A stretch of DNA of 64,000 bases from Brachynemurus nebulosus (lineage: Eukaryota; Arthropoda; Insecta; Neuroptera; Myrmeleontidae), in NCBI GenBank assembly GCA_035578155.1, contig JAPWDM010000024.1, positions 4,524,961 through 4,588,960 on the forward strand, given 5' to 3'. The first letter of the stretch is position 1; each line of letters starts with the position of its first letter. Made by a program: the position numbers and the translations under genes. Below are positions 24,190 through 35,716 of this stretch, one piece after another. The notes below the pieces were generated by a model that saw nothing but the letters and a program-made list of their open reading frames with translations, was not told where the DNA came from and did no database searches.

Positions 24190-24849
24190 ATGGAAGAGGA
24201 AATTATTATAGTCAACCAAACACAAACCGATTGCCAAATAATAAAAATTCCTGGCGATGGCGCCTGCCTATTTTCGTCCCTTTCCTATTTGATGAACGGT
24301 CATGTCTTAATGGCTGCTCAAATTCGTGCTAACATTGTTAGTCATGTGTCAAATAACTGGGAAAGATTTAGACTTTTTACTCAGGAGCAATCGGGATCTC
24401 CTTATATTACAAAACGTCGGTACGTCACCGTAATGTCTAGACCTCGCACCTATGGTACTACTTGCGAACTTAAGGCGGCGGGTGAGATATTCCCTCATGA
24501 GTTTCAAGTGTTTCAGGGTGGCATTCTTCTTGCTACCTTTGGGGAAGCACTACAAGGAGTTAAACGAATCCGATTCATAGGAAATTTTAATGCAGGACAT
24601 TTTGATGTTTTAATTCCGTTGGCTGAATCCACAAATCCTGGTGCCGTCCAACAATCACATACCACCAGCAAGCCAACGGAATGTGAAATAAATTTCGCCT
24701 GCAATCTCTCACACATTTTACCTTGCGCTAAGACTGTTTCTGCCATGGACAATTGTATGTGGCGTGCTCCAGAGTCAGTTCACCTGATAGCCTGGTCATT
24801 CTTCAGCCAGAGCAAAAAACCAGGAATGTTGTTTACAGGGAGGTCCTGA
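24190..24849 (+). CDS. OTU-family cysteine protease, transposon-borne
   Basis: A 219-residue ORF with an ATG start. Residues about 17-135 form an OTU domain, a deubiquitinase-type cysteine protease fold. It has IPGDGACLFSSLSYLMNG with the catalytic D and C of the GDGACLF box (about residues 22-28). A central CELKAAGEIFPHEFQVFQGG follows. The catalytic histidine lies in NAGHFDVLIP (about residue 137-139). The ending LLATFG...KRIRFIGNF.AGHFDV is typical of OTU proteins carried by insect and cnidarian mobile elements. The last about 70 residues (rich in C and S, no known motif) have no clear counterpart and may be readthrough after a truncation. It lies inside a Helitron-like element; OTU genes are known passengers of some animal and plant Helitrons/Helentrons. 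The substrate is unknown. The frame is free of stops, so it is recent or selected. Confidence 0.75.
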   Translation: MEEEIIIVNQTQTDCQIIKIPGDGACLFSSLSYLMNGHVLMAAQIRANIVSHVSNNWERFRLFTQEQSGSPYITKRRYVTVMSRPRTYGTTCELKAAGEIFPHEFQVFQGGILLATFGEALQGVKRIRFIGNFNAGHFDVLIPLAESTNPGAVQQSHTTSKPTECEINFACNLSHILPCAKTVSAMDNCMWRAPESVHLIAWSFFSQSKKPGMLFTGRS

Positions 24850-26480
24850 GCATCTAAAGGTGAAGTTGAAAGTGATTACCAACTAATTTGTTAACCTAAT
24901 TCTATACCAAATAGCCAGGGATGGCTAAGGGATTAAAAGGCTCAAATTCCCTATTTCATTGTTGTTAAATTTACAATAGTGTCTTAGTCTATAATAGAAA
25001 CGTAGATTACCTTCTCTAAATAATATATACAAGGTTATTTTTAAAAATTCATTAATTTTCAAACTTAACCGTATAATATTAATACGATCACTTTGATGAC
25101 ATCAGTATGTTACAGAAATTTTTTTAAAATTTTAAATAAATATTTTTATTTATTTACTTTTATATTTCCATGTATTTATCTATAACCACAAAAATAAACT
25201 TACGGGCCGAGCATTAGTTCTTTTTGTTTCAACCAAAAAATTGAAAGAATAAAATTAATCAAAAATACAATTTTAATAAAAATGAATAGTAGACGTCTAT
25301 AAAAATACTATTTTTCCATATAAAATTTTATTTACTAATTAATGGTAAGCTATTACGTACGTTACTAACAAGTAACACTATCCAACTGATACACACCGAT
25401 TTTAATGAAATTAATATACTTATTAAACAGCGAAAAATATTAAATATGTATTTTTTGCTTCGACTAAATATGCTTTTTAGGGATAGAAAGCACCCCTCAA
25501 ACCCTGGAGACGGAAACAATTATGGCTAATTATTTCTAAAACTATACATTTTCTGAAAAAAATGAATAAGACCAAAGTTGTAGAATTTAAAGTGATGCAC
25601 TTGATGGTGACCTTGAATTCGAACTTGATGTCGATTTTCAAGGTCAATTAAATTTACTTTAAATAACTAAAAAAACAAACATTTAATATTTTTCGCTGCT
25701 TAATAGGTATGTTTGAATTGGTATCAGTTGGATAGTGTTATTTTTAAGAAGGTAATTAAACTTTTCTGACCTGTTATTTTTTGTAACTATGGTAATCAGA
25801 AAACAAAATGGTAGGTGGTGCTTGCGCGGCAAATTAACTGTTATGTAAATGCGAACTTACGATTCAAGAGATTGAAAAAAATTTTTACTTTTGATTTGTA
25901 ATTTTTTATGACATTTTTTTTCTTTTTTAAACTAAAATCAACTAAGAGGTCTGATTTTATGAGACTAAAAATAATTAAGAGGTCAGCTTTTATGCGACTA
26001 AGAACAATTAAGAGGTCTGCGTTCTGCGACTAAACCAAAACTAATTGAAGACCGTCCGGCAAAAAGGCTGTAATTGCCATAATTTACAAAATTGCGTTTA
26101 TTAGTGGAAAATGTAAATATCTTCACCTATAACATGTTAAAATCTTAAAGTCCTAAGTTTGTTACTTCAATAGTTATAGTCATGCATTTCATATAAGTAC
26201 ACAGTCTAATTTTATGCATATATACTGATTCTACTTCCACTATATTTGAATTTTTAATAAACTTTAATAAATCCCTTGAATTAATGATATTACACTGTAT
26301 CATTGTAATTTTTTTTATACAATTTGTTAAGAATAAATCCAAATTTTTGTTTTCCTTTTCGATAAATTTTTTCACATTTCATATAGTTTCTATTTATTTT
26401 CCGACAATATTAACATTGGTACTTTCAGCCTTTGTGCCGGGCAGTCTTCAATTAAGAGGTCAGCTTTTATGCGACTACAC
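24850..26480. other. Non-coding 3' part of the Helitron-like element
   Basis: AATTAAGAGGTCAGCTTTTA with TGCGACTA occurs in three tandem copies near 25945-26035 and again at 26452. ATTAATATACTTATTAAACAG near 25410 and TTTTTCGCTGCTTAATAGGT near 25690 are inverted. The block 25258-25330 recurs at 1595-1660. No further gene supported. Confidence 0.45.
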
Positions 26481-26920
26481 TCACTATTTTGAACGGTGGA
26501 TGGATAGGGCTCTTGACGTACCTACTACCTAAAAAAAACGGACAGCGCGCCATGGTGATACCGCCAGGTGGTATGGAAATTCACCAAATCAACTACGTTT
26601 AAGAAAAACAGCGTCATTTTTAACAATTCATTAATTTTCAACTTTAATAATCAACCTATCCAGCTCCATCATGATTATTATTTGTAGAATTTATCTGCAA
26701 ACTGACAGATTAAAAAGCTTAAATTGTTTTAAAATAATGGTATTTAAAAGCTTTACATATTTTATGCTTTCACTTTCTGATTTTATATTCAATTTTTGTT
26801 TGATAATCGCCGTAGCAAAGCACGGGTATCCAGCTAGTATAATAAGTAATATGTACTACCTATGTATTACGTACCTATTTGTATATAACTTACATTAGTA
26901 CCTAATGAACATACATTTAA

Positions 26921-27846
26921 CCCTAGAATCATACGTACTCGTCAAAACGACGAACGAACTTCTCTACCTGCTCCAATACTATAACTTGTCGTTGCCTGCT
27001 TGCTTTGAGACTTCTGTTATCTAATTTATTTGTTATTATAACACATAAGACGTATAAATTTTGTTTATAGCTATTGTCGTTTTTTTTTATACTGAAATAT
27101 TGTGCATCAAAAGGACGACGATGTATGATTAACCGATGTTTTTTTTAAAAATTTTGTACTCCACATATAAAAGTTTTCCTAACTTTTCTAAAATTTATTA
27201 AAGATATGGATGTTATAATTAATTTATTCAATGATAATGATAATGTGAAAGATGATTATAGCTGTTTGACTTATAGAGACGACATAATAATGAAGTTTTA
27301 ATATATTGAATCGAAAACTAAAGAATACGTTTCGAATGACTTAATAAAAGATTAACAATTTAATTTGTAGAAAATATTTTAATTTTTATTATTTTTTGAG
27401 ATCTTATTCGAAAAATTACTAACAAATTTTAGAAAATTTACAAATGTGCGTAATGGGGAAATAACTACATATCTATAGGAATATTTAAGACTGAGAAATT
27501 TCACATTCTGTAAAGTCACACATGTCCACTGACTCATAATAGTTCATAAATTAATTATTTGAAAAACATGTTTTATGATACAATTGATGTATTTATCTAT
27601 TTTTTAATTTTTATAATGAAAATATGCTTTGATAAAAAGATTAAAAAAATTAATAAATATTTATATGTATTAAGAAATTTTTCCAAATCCAATTTTTTTA
27701 AATATTTTGTTCGCTTTTGTAGTATTGTTATGTAAAAAAAATGTTTTTTGCAAATAAACTCTAAAACTCACCGTAAAAAATCCATTCGTCAAAACGACGC
27801 CGATGTATGATTAACTTGACTCGTGGACCAACGTATGATTCTAGGG
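26921..27846. mobile_element. piggyBac-type MITE, 926 bp, TTAA target site
   Basis: CCCTAGAATCATACGT at the left and ACGTATGATTCTAGGG at the right are perfect inverted repeats, flanked by TTAA (26917-26920, 27847-27850). The CCCTAGA terminus and TTAA site are piggyBac hallmarks. Subterminal TCGTCAAAACGACG occurs at both ends. The remaining sequence is too short for a transposase. Confidence 0.85.
27206..27301 (+). pseudogene. Possible piggyBac transposase N-terminal stub
   Basis: A 31-codon ATG ORF, acidic (NDNDNVKDDY), at the position where the piggyBac transposase starts. Acidic N-termini are common in that family, but there is no diagnostic motif, so this is only a suggestion. Confidence 0.25.
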
Positions 27847-28051
27847 TTAATTGTACATGAATTATAATTATTATTAAAAGCCTAGCAGAACTGAGAATAT
27901 AAAATTCTTACCATTCTAATAATAAGTAATTACATTTTCTAAATACAATTTAAGACGATTAAAGCAATATTATTTGAACTGAGAATTGAGAATATAGGTA
28001 AGTAATTATGTATACCTATAAGTAATTTAGTAAGTAAGCTAGTCAGGATAA

Positions 28052-28489
28052 GGCCCGATTTACATTAACGCTCCGCTTTCAGTACGATATCACTCCGCTC
28101 CCGGTACGATAGAATATTCTTACACAATAAACAATGAGTGCATTCACATCATCGCTCTGATATCGGTCCGATATCAGTCACGTTTCGCTCTCGCTCCAAT
28201 GCCACTCCAATATCAATACTACTCAGATAATATTTTATCGGAGCGATATCAGACTTGTTATGGCTTGTACCTATAGTGTAAACACTTTTTTGATTTCACT
28301 CCACTCCGCTTGCATTCAATTGTTACGAAAAGATATTTGTATCGAACTGAGACCGAACTGGTAGTGTACCCAGAGCGGCATTATTATGTGAATACAGAAC
28401 GAATAGGTGCCAGCATGATATCAGCACTGTAATGTGAACACAACAAGGTTATATCGAATTGAGAGCGGAGCGTTAATGTAAATCGGGCC
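28052..28489. mobile_element. MITE, 438 bp, TAA target duplication
   Basis: GGCCCGATTTACATTAACGC at the left pairs with GCGTTAATGTAAATCGGGCC at the right, flanked by TAA (28049-28051; 28490-28492). The interior has repeated GCTCCGATAT.GGTCCGATATC-like palindromes. PIF/Harbinger-type by its duplication. Confidence 0.85.
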
Positions 28490-28548
28490 TAATCCCTCGA
28501 GTAGAGAACAAGCATTAACTTGTGATATTGCATAAATTATTTAAGGAA

Positions 28549-28976
28549 ATTATTAATTTTACAGAAATTATGACGATATTTCTATATGAGAATAATATAG
28601 ATATAGCACATATATTTAAATAAAATACAACGAAAGTAAATGAAATTTATTCTATCAAAAAAAAAAAAAAAATTTAAAAACCCACGACGAAAACTCTAAA
28701 ATGTGACACATAAAAATTCCTAAAATTCCAATTCTAAATTTCATTATAATTTAAAATAAGCTAATTTTCATTCGTTGTTGTGTGACATGTCTTCCCGTGT
28801 ATTTTGTAGTTTAATATCACACACGACGAATGAAAATTAGCTTATTTTAAATTATAATGAAATTTAGAATTGGAATTTTAGGAATTTTTATGTGTCACAT
28901 TTTAGAGTTTTCGTCGTGGGTTTTTAAATTTTTTTTTTTTTTTGAAATTTAGAATATGGAATTTCAGTACATGAGC

Positions 28977-29049
<73 letters not shown>

Positions 29050-29514
29050 TATATATAATATAATACTAGTATTTACCCGCGGCGCTTCGCTCATGTACTG
29101 AAATTCCATATTCTAAATTTCAAAAAAAAAAAAAATTTAAAAACCCACGACGAAAACTCTAAAATGTGACACATAAAAATTCCTAAAATTCCAATTCTAA
29201 ATTTCATTATAATTTAAAATAAGCTAATTTTCATTCGTCGTGTGTGATATTAAACTACAAAATACACGGGAAGACATGTCACACAACAACGAATGAAAAT
29301 TAGCTTATTTTAAATTATAATGAAATTTAGAATTGGAATTTTAGGAATTTTTATGTGTCACATTTTAGAGTTTTCGTCGTGGGTTTTTAAATTTTTTTTT
29401 TTTTTTGATAGAATAAATTTCATTTACTTTCGTTGTATTTTATTTAAATATATGTGCTATATCTATATTATTCTCATATAGAAATATCGTCATAATTTCT
29501 GTAAAATTAATAAT
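28549..29514. repeat. Near-perfect palindrome of palindromes, about 965 bp
   Basis: Arm 28549-28979 is the reverse complement of 29086-29514; in the stretches I compared they differ only in homopolymer lengths. Each arm itself contains an inner palindrome (28680-28920 and 29142-29385) with stem ends CCCACGACGAAAACTC and a loop of about 50 bp. The centre holds (TA)n and the 3' end of a third Helitron (CTAG at 29066, then TTTACCCGCGGC on the plus strand). Confidence 0.9.
28979..29062. repeat. (TA)n microsatellite at the palindrome centre
   Basis: About 80 bp of alternating TA. Confidence 0.95.
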
Positions 29515-29526
29515 TTTACAGAATTA

Positions 29527-29530
<4 letters not shown>

Positions 29531-29604
<74 letters not shown>
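29531..29604. repeat. (TA)n microsatellite
   Basis: About 75 bp, directly left of the mariner remnant. Confidence 0.95.
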
Positions 29605-30231
<627 letters not shown>

Positions 30232-30429
30232 CGAATACATTTACTTCGTTAATTAGAAAGAATTTAATGTGTAGCAACATCTCTTCCTATATTTTAATAT
30301 ACATAAATGTTCAATTCTGTTCCTATATATTTTTCTTCAAAATCAATAGTTTTCGTAAATAGTTAGGTGAATAAATAGACATGTAGATGCAAAAATAATA
30401 TTATTAATACGGTAAATTTACCAAGAAAA

Positions 30430-33050
30430 AGCCTGTCAAAATGCAAAAATTTACATACAAGATTTTTCTTTTGGAAGTTGTTCAGGGATGTTTTGTAAGT
30501 ATAAATATACATTAGCGGGATGGTTGAAGTTGTGCTTCATTCAGCCGCCATATTGGAAAATGTCTTTTTCAAATAATTGCCAATATCTCACAGACTATCA
30601 GTCTTACAAGGAAAATGGTAAGAACCTTTTTTTATCAGAAATTCAATTTCCTACAATTTTTGTTTGAAGCATTTTCCCGTGAAATTAATATTTTTCAAGA
30701 CATCGAAAATTAAATCTTTGTGAAAATTCGTTATAATTGTTTTTGTCTCATATCTCCTCAGATGTGAAAAATATTCTGAAATTACAAAACTTGTTGAGTA
30801 TAAAATTCTCTACAAATTTTATTTAAAGCTTTTTTACGTAGAACTAACAGTTCAGAAGCTATAGATATGTAAACGTCAAAATCACCTGCAATTTATTGTC
30901 AGTAAGAGTCTGAATTGTTAACACACTTATGAGATATGCAGCACTAATAATTTGGGTTGCTAAATTTTCTCCTGAAATTCTTTTTTCAGAAAACGTTTAG
31001 GGATATTCCATGTATGTAAATCAAAATTGCGGGACAGTGGGGGTTGTACTATAGACGCCATCTTGGATCTTAGTTTTTGTTAAATATCTCAATAACAGTA
31101 CATCTAGCAAAGAAAATAGTGAGAACTAATATTATAGAAAATTAAATTTGGAACAAAATACTTTTCCTCGAAAAACTTTTCGATGGATCTCGTAACTTTC
31201 GATGTAGAACTCGCCACAATTTCATGGATCCCATTTTTTTTAATATCTCGTAAATACGTTGTACCTTGAAAATTGCTGTTAAGAAATTGTTAGAGTGTAA
31301 AATTCTCTACAATTTTTATTTTAGTTTGATTTTAATAATTTACAGCCGAAGTTTTCTTTTAGAAATCGATAACTCGAATTTTCTAGAAATATGCTGCTAA
31401 TCAGAAGGCACTAAAGTCGAATATTAAAAGTTTGTAGATTTTACAGTTTGCTTTTACCAAACACTTTTGACTTTTACCAAACAATTCAATTAGTTTGCTT
31501 TGAATATTTTTCTCTTAAACTACAGAATTTATTAGAATGTAAAAAACTTTAACGACTATTGTTTTTCAACAATTCCGTTAGGTATAGATAGGTATGTCGT
31601 AGGGAAAGTTGTTATTATTTTTTAAGAGTATGAACTTTTGTAAAAATTCCATATTAGTCTTTTCTTCGTTGAATTAAGATTATTAGATTATTAAATTTAA
31701 TAATCTAATTAGAGTAGATTAAGATAATTAAATCCAAGTTAAAAATTTAATTACGGCTGAAGCACAACTGCCACCACCCCGCCAATTTATATTTCAAATA
31801 GTGGACTATCCCATAGCATTTTCCAATTAAAAAATCTCAAATGCAAATTTTGCAGACCAAGTGTTTGGTACTGTCTATCTCATTTAGGTGTTACAACAGC
31901 GATCAAACTGACAATTTTAATTTTTCGAGATTTATAACATTCGAGCTATAGCAGGTACGTTAAAAAGGTTCCAGTAAAACTAGAAATATACCGGTTTCAT
32001 CGAAAATATTTTTGAACGAAAATTGTACCAAATTTATTTTTCTGTAAAACCAGTTTGTTTGTTAGATATAACGTTTTCGAAATATTGCGTAAAAACTTGA
32101 ACCCAATATGGCAGCTGAAGCACAGCTTCCACCATCCCGCAAACTTGTATTTAAGCTCATGGGATACTCCTAAAGATTTTCCGAAAGAAAAATCTAGGGT
32201 CTAAATTTTGCAGCCCAAGTTTTTAGCACTAAATATCTCATTAGTGTCAACAGTGGTGACTTTTACCGGAAATTGGATGATACAATTTTAACGTTTAAAA
32301 GTCTATAACTTCCAAGCTATTAAAAATACGTAAAAAAATTTCGAATGAAAATTGTAGAGGATTTTACGTTCTAAAAATACGATAATATCTACTTTCAATG
32401 TCTAAAGTATCGTTAACGAGATATTGGGGAAAAAATAGATCCACGAAATTTTGGCAGGTTGTACATCGAAAAATACGAATTTTATCCAAAAATGTTTCCA
32501 ACAAAAGTAACGCAAAATTTAATTTTCTATAAAACTAATTCTGAGCATTTTCCTCATTAGATGCACCGCTGTCTAGATATTTGGCGAAAATTGAAATCCA
32601 AGATGGCGGCTGAACCACAACTTCCACCATCCCACCAATCTTTATTCACGCTCTTGGGATACTTCTAAACATTTCCCGGAGACAAAATCTAGGGGTCAAA
32701 TTTTGCAAATCAAGTTTTCACTATTATATATCTCATTAATGTTAACAGTAGCAACTCTTATTGAAGATTGGATGACATAATTTTGACGTTTAAAAGTCTA
32801 TAACTTCTAAGCTATTAGAAATTCATCAAAAAGTTTCGAATGAAACATGTAGAGGATTTTACGTTCTAAAAATGCGATAATAGCTACTTTCACTGTTCGA
32901 AGTATCGTTAATGAGATATTGAGTGTAATTGACGGGGAATGGGGAATCATTCATATCGCGTTCTTCTTTATTACAGCCTCGTATAGCACGATATAGCAAG
33001 GTCCTACTGCAACGAAATTTTAGATGTGAATAATAATGGCTCATTTAATT
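30430..33050. repeat. Inverted clusters of about 0.5-kb diverged modules
   Basis: A module with the core GGCTGAA.CACAACTTCCACC followed by ATCCC.CCAA occurs on the plus strand at about 31750, 32108 and 32605. The same module is reversed at about 30518 and 31028. Associated text such as AATATCTC, TTTTAACGTTTAAAAGTCTATAAC and TGTAGAGGATTTTACGTTCT repeats with each module. Overall it is an old large inverted repeat of tandem units, probably one TE with repeated subunits. No coding potential seen. Confidence 0.55.
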
Positions 33051-33299
33051 CTTCTGCCATATATTATATAATATTTCAATACTAAAATTACTATATTACG
33101 AGCTTTTATTACTATAATAGAAACAGTTTCCGTTGTAATTATTTCTTTAAGTATGCATGCTATAAGACATTAATCTTGAAAGTTGACACCGTCATTAACA
33201 ATCAACCAAGTACGAACGTTCTTGTTCTTATCTGTTATGTATATGTATATTGTAAAAGTGTGCATATTAAACTCTAATACCTCGTTCACACTAGTCCGT

Positions 33300-33400
33300 T
33301 TAACGTAATTGTTTAGTGATTAGTGATTACCGGGAGATCCTTGGTTTGATTCCGAGCCGATCCAATTTAATAATTTTTTCAATCACTTTGTGATTTTTAA
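33300..33400 (+). mobile_element. tRNA-derived SINE, copy 2
   Basis: GAGATCCTTGGTTTGATTCC (B box at 33341-33352), then GAGCCGATCCAATTTAATAA and CACTTTGTGA, parallel to 785-840. The A-box half (TTTAGTGATTAGTGATTACC) is more diverged. Confidence 0.55.
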
Positions 33401-33539
33401 TTTACATTTGGATTTTGGTCATACTAACCAAAGAAATCGAGTGCTTAAAGTTTCAGTTTAGTTGAACGATAAGTAAATATATGAATACTGCGTATGCAAA
33501 AATGCGGACAAAAGTTCGTCATACGTAGTAATGTTTCAC

Positions 33540-34190
33540 AAGCACTCGATAATATTTGAAATTGAAATACGGCTTTCTAAAACTTTAATTTTTTTATTCT
33601 GAAAATCCTGGAATATTCCAGAAACTACCGGACAAATGTTTATCAAAAGTGGTTAATAAGAATCCCATAAAATTACTAGAATTTAAATTTGGTTTCTGAA
33701 AATTTTTAATTTTTTATCCCGAAAATCCTGGAATAGCCTAGAAACGATTGGACCGATTTTCATCAAACCTTAATAACAATCCCGGAGTTACCAACTTTCA
33801 AATAAAAAAAAATCACTCTAAAATTGGTTAAGTCGTTTTGGAGATAAATGGCAACAGACACACACACACATCTCTTAGCTCAAACACATATACCTCCTCC
33901 GTTCCGTCGTGGGTAAAAAATCGTTTTTTCTGTGTTATTTAAATGGGAAAACATTAGGTTTGATCATGCACCTCTAAAAATTGGAATGATGAGCTCCGCT
34001 CTGTTCAGGATGTTTGTTTACACATATCCTACGGTATCTGAAGCGGAGAGCGAGAAAAAAATATCATTGTTTTTTTGGCACACACTGATTGTTAAGATAT
34101 AAATGGCAACAGATACACACACACATAATCATCTCTTAGCTCAAACGCATATACCTCCTCCGTTCCATCGTAGGTAAAAATATATCGTGT
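33540..34190. repeat. Dispersed repeat with an internal direct duplication
   Basis: A block of about 80 bp (AAATGGCAACAGACACACAC ... ATACCTCCTCCGTTCC) at 33846-33925 is repeated at 34103-34185. Earlier, GAAAATCCTGGAATA occurs at 33601 and 33722. The TE type is unknown. Confidence 0.5.
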
Positions 34191-34197
34191 TACTATA

Positions 34198-34793
34198 AGG
34201 TACATGGGGGTAATATGGTCACCTTAAGCTTTGACGCCATATATCATAAAAACTAAGTGGAGGAGAGAGATAAAACACAATTGTCAGCTATTGTTAATGT
34301 ATTATAAAAAAAAAAGGCACAAAAATTTTGGTAACAATTAAGAACTTAAAAAAAAATCAGTTTTCTCGAGAAAAGGGAAAATGGTCATATTTCCATCATG
34401 TGCAGAAAATATGGCCAAGATCATGTCTTCGTCATGTTTGTGAAGGATAACTTGCTTTTTTCGTCCATATTTCTTGCTGATGTTGAAGCTCTACGCTGAA
34501 CAGAGAATGAAGGAATAGAAGGTCGATTCTCATGACAATCCGGGAAGTTGACTGACGTAGTTTTGTTCAAAGTTGATTCAATTCGGTAAAGTTGAACGCA
34601 AATTTCTGTAGAACTGAACTTTTTTAACTGTCAAAGTGGCGTCAGTAAAACAGTGCCCACGACATCTGGTCTATTAATTTGCTTGTCTATGGACTCTATA
34701 CTAATGGTGTCATCGGTTATATATTTCTTGTACTTTTCGAGATATAAGAAAATGACCATATTAACCGATTGGCCATATTACCCCCAGGTACCT
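34198..34793. mobile_element. MITE, 596 bp, TA target
   Basis: The ends AGGTACATGGGGGTAATATG and, inverted, AGGTACCTGGGGGTAATATG are flanked by TA at 34196-34197 and 34794-34795. The right TA is also the left flank of the next element. No ORF. Confidence 0.8.
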
Positions 34794-35716
34794 TACTACT
34801 ACAAAAAATTAAGGGAACCAAAAAATTGTTAATTTTTTAGTGATTTTTGAAGGGCTGTATTTACGTGAAAAATGACCGTATTGAGACGATAAAAAAAGCA
34901 TTTTCAAGCTCAAAGATTCTAGTTTTGAGATTCTAGTTTTGTTCCGGAGATATCCAGCTTTGAATGCAAAAGTATCCTTTTTGCCTTAACCATCGATATC
35001 TCAGTAATCAGTGATCCCACAGAAAATTGAAGGACAGCTTTGGAGTCTGGAATAAATTTCCTACAAGACTGTGCCGCGTACTTTTGGAAACAAAAATTTG
35101 TTTCATCCGTAATTTTAACCTGAAAAATGTGCAAAAAAGGGGCTTTTTTCCTTGTTGCAAAAAATTGTCCGCATCCTTGCGAAAACTGTTAGCGAATCTA
35201 ATGTTTGTACGAATTTTTATACGTCACTGTACCCCCAGTAACTTTGCAAATCGATCTATGGAATGGTTTTCCTAAACCGTTTGTTCAAAATTTCAGAAAA
35301 AAATTAAAGGAGGAAAATTTAATGAAAAAATCAATTTTTTTTAACTTTTTTTCACAGAAATTAGGTATTTTTTATCCATTAAATTCGAAAATTAAAAAAA
35401 AAATTTCAAAGTTTTTTTTCAAAATTTCGAGAAAATTAAAAAATTAAAATTAAATTTTGAAAAAAATTTTTGAAAAAAGTTCTAAAATAATTCGATTCGC
35501 TTGTTGACTGTGAAAGAGTACACAAGTATTATATAATTGTTATCAACAATCAAATTAATAAAAATAACTATTTTGAATATATTTGTTAAAAAAAAAAAAT
35601 TATAATTGATATTTTTGTTATATAACAAGTATAGTGTGGTATCAAACGAATTTGTACATATTAAATTGCATGTCCATATGGACATGCAATTTCTCGTCGA
35701 TTATTTAAATTTTTAA

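Larger units (their letters stand above)
23274..26837 (+). mobile_element. Helitron-like element, about 3.56 kb, carrying an OTU gene
   Basis: The likely 5' end is the TC at 23274, preceded by host A, followed by an expanded (TA)n and then ATAAATGCGAAATACCACTC, the same 5' signature as the Helitron at 22359-23210. The 3' end is CCGT-AGCAAAGC-ACGG (26810-26825) followed by CTAG (26834-26837) and host T. The two 3' hairpins have the same geometry with different stems. It encodes an OTU protease but no Rep/helicase, so it is non-autonomous. The left edge is less certain because of the microsatellite, and the interval could hold more than one element. Confidence 0.6.

Noticed and set aside
28620..28935. 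CRISPR-like or regulatory repeat array
   Set aside because: The repeats are inverted, not direct with spacers, and are explained by nested palindromic MITEs.
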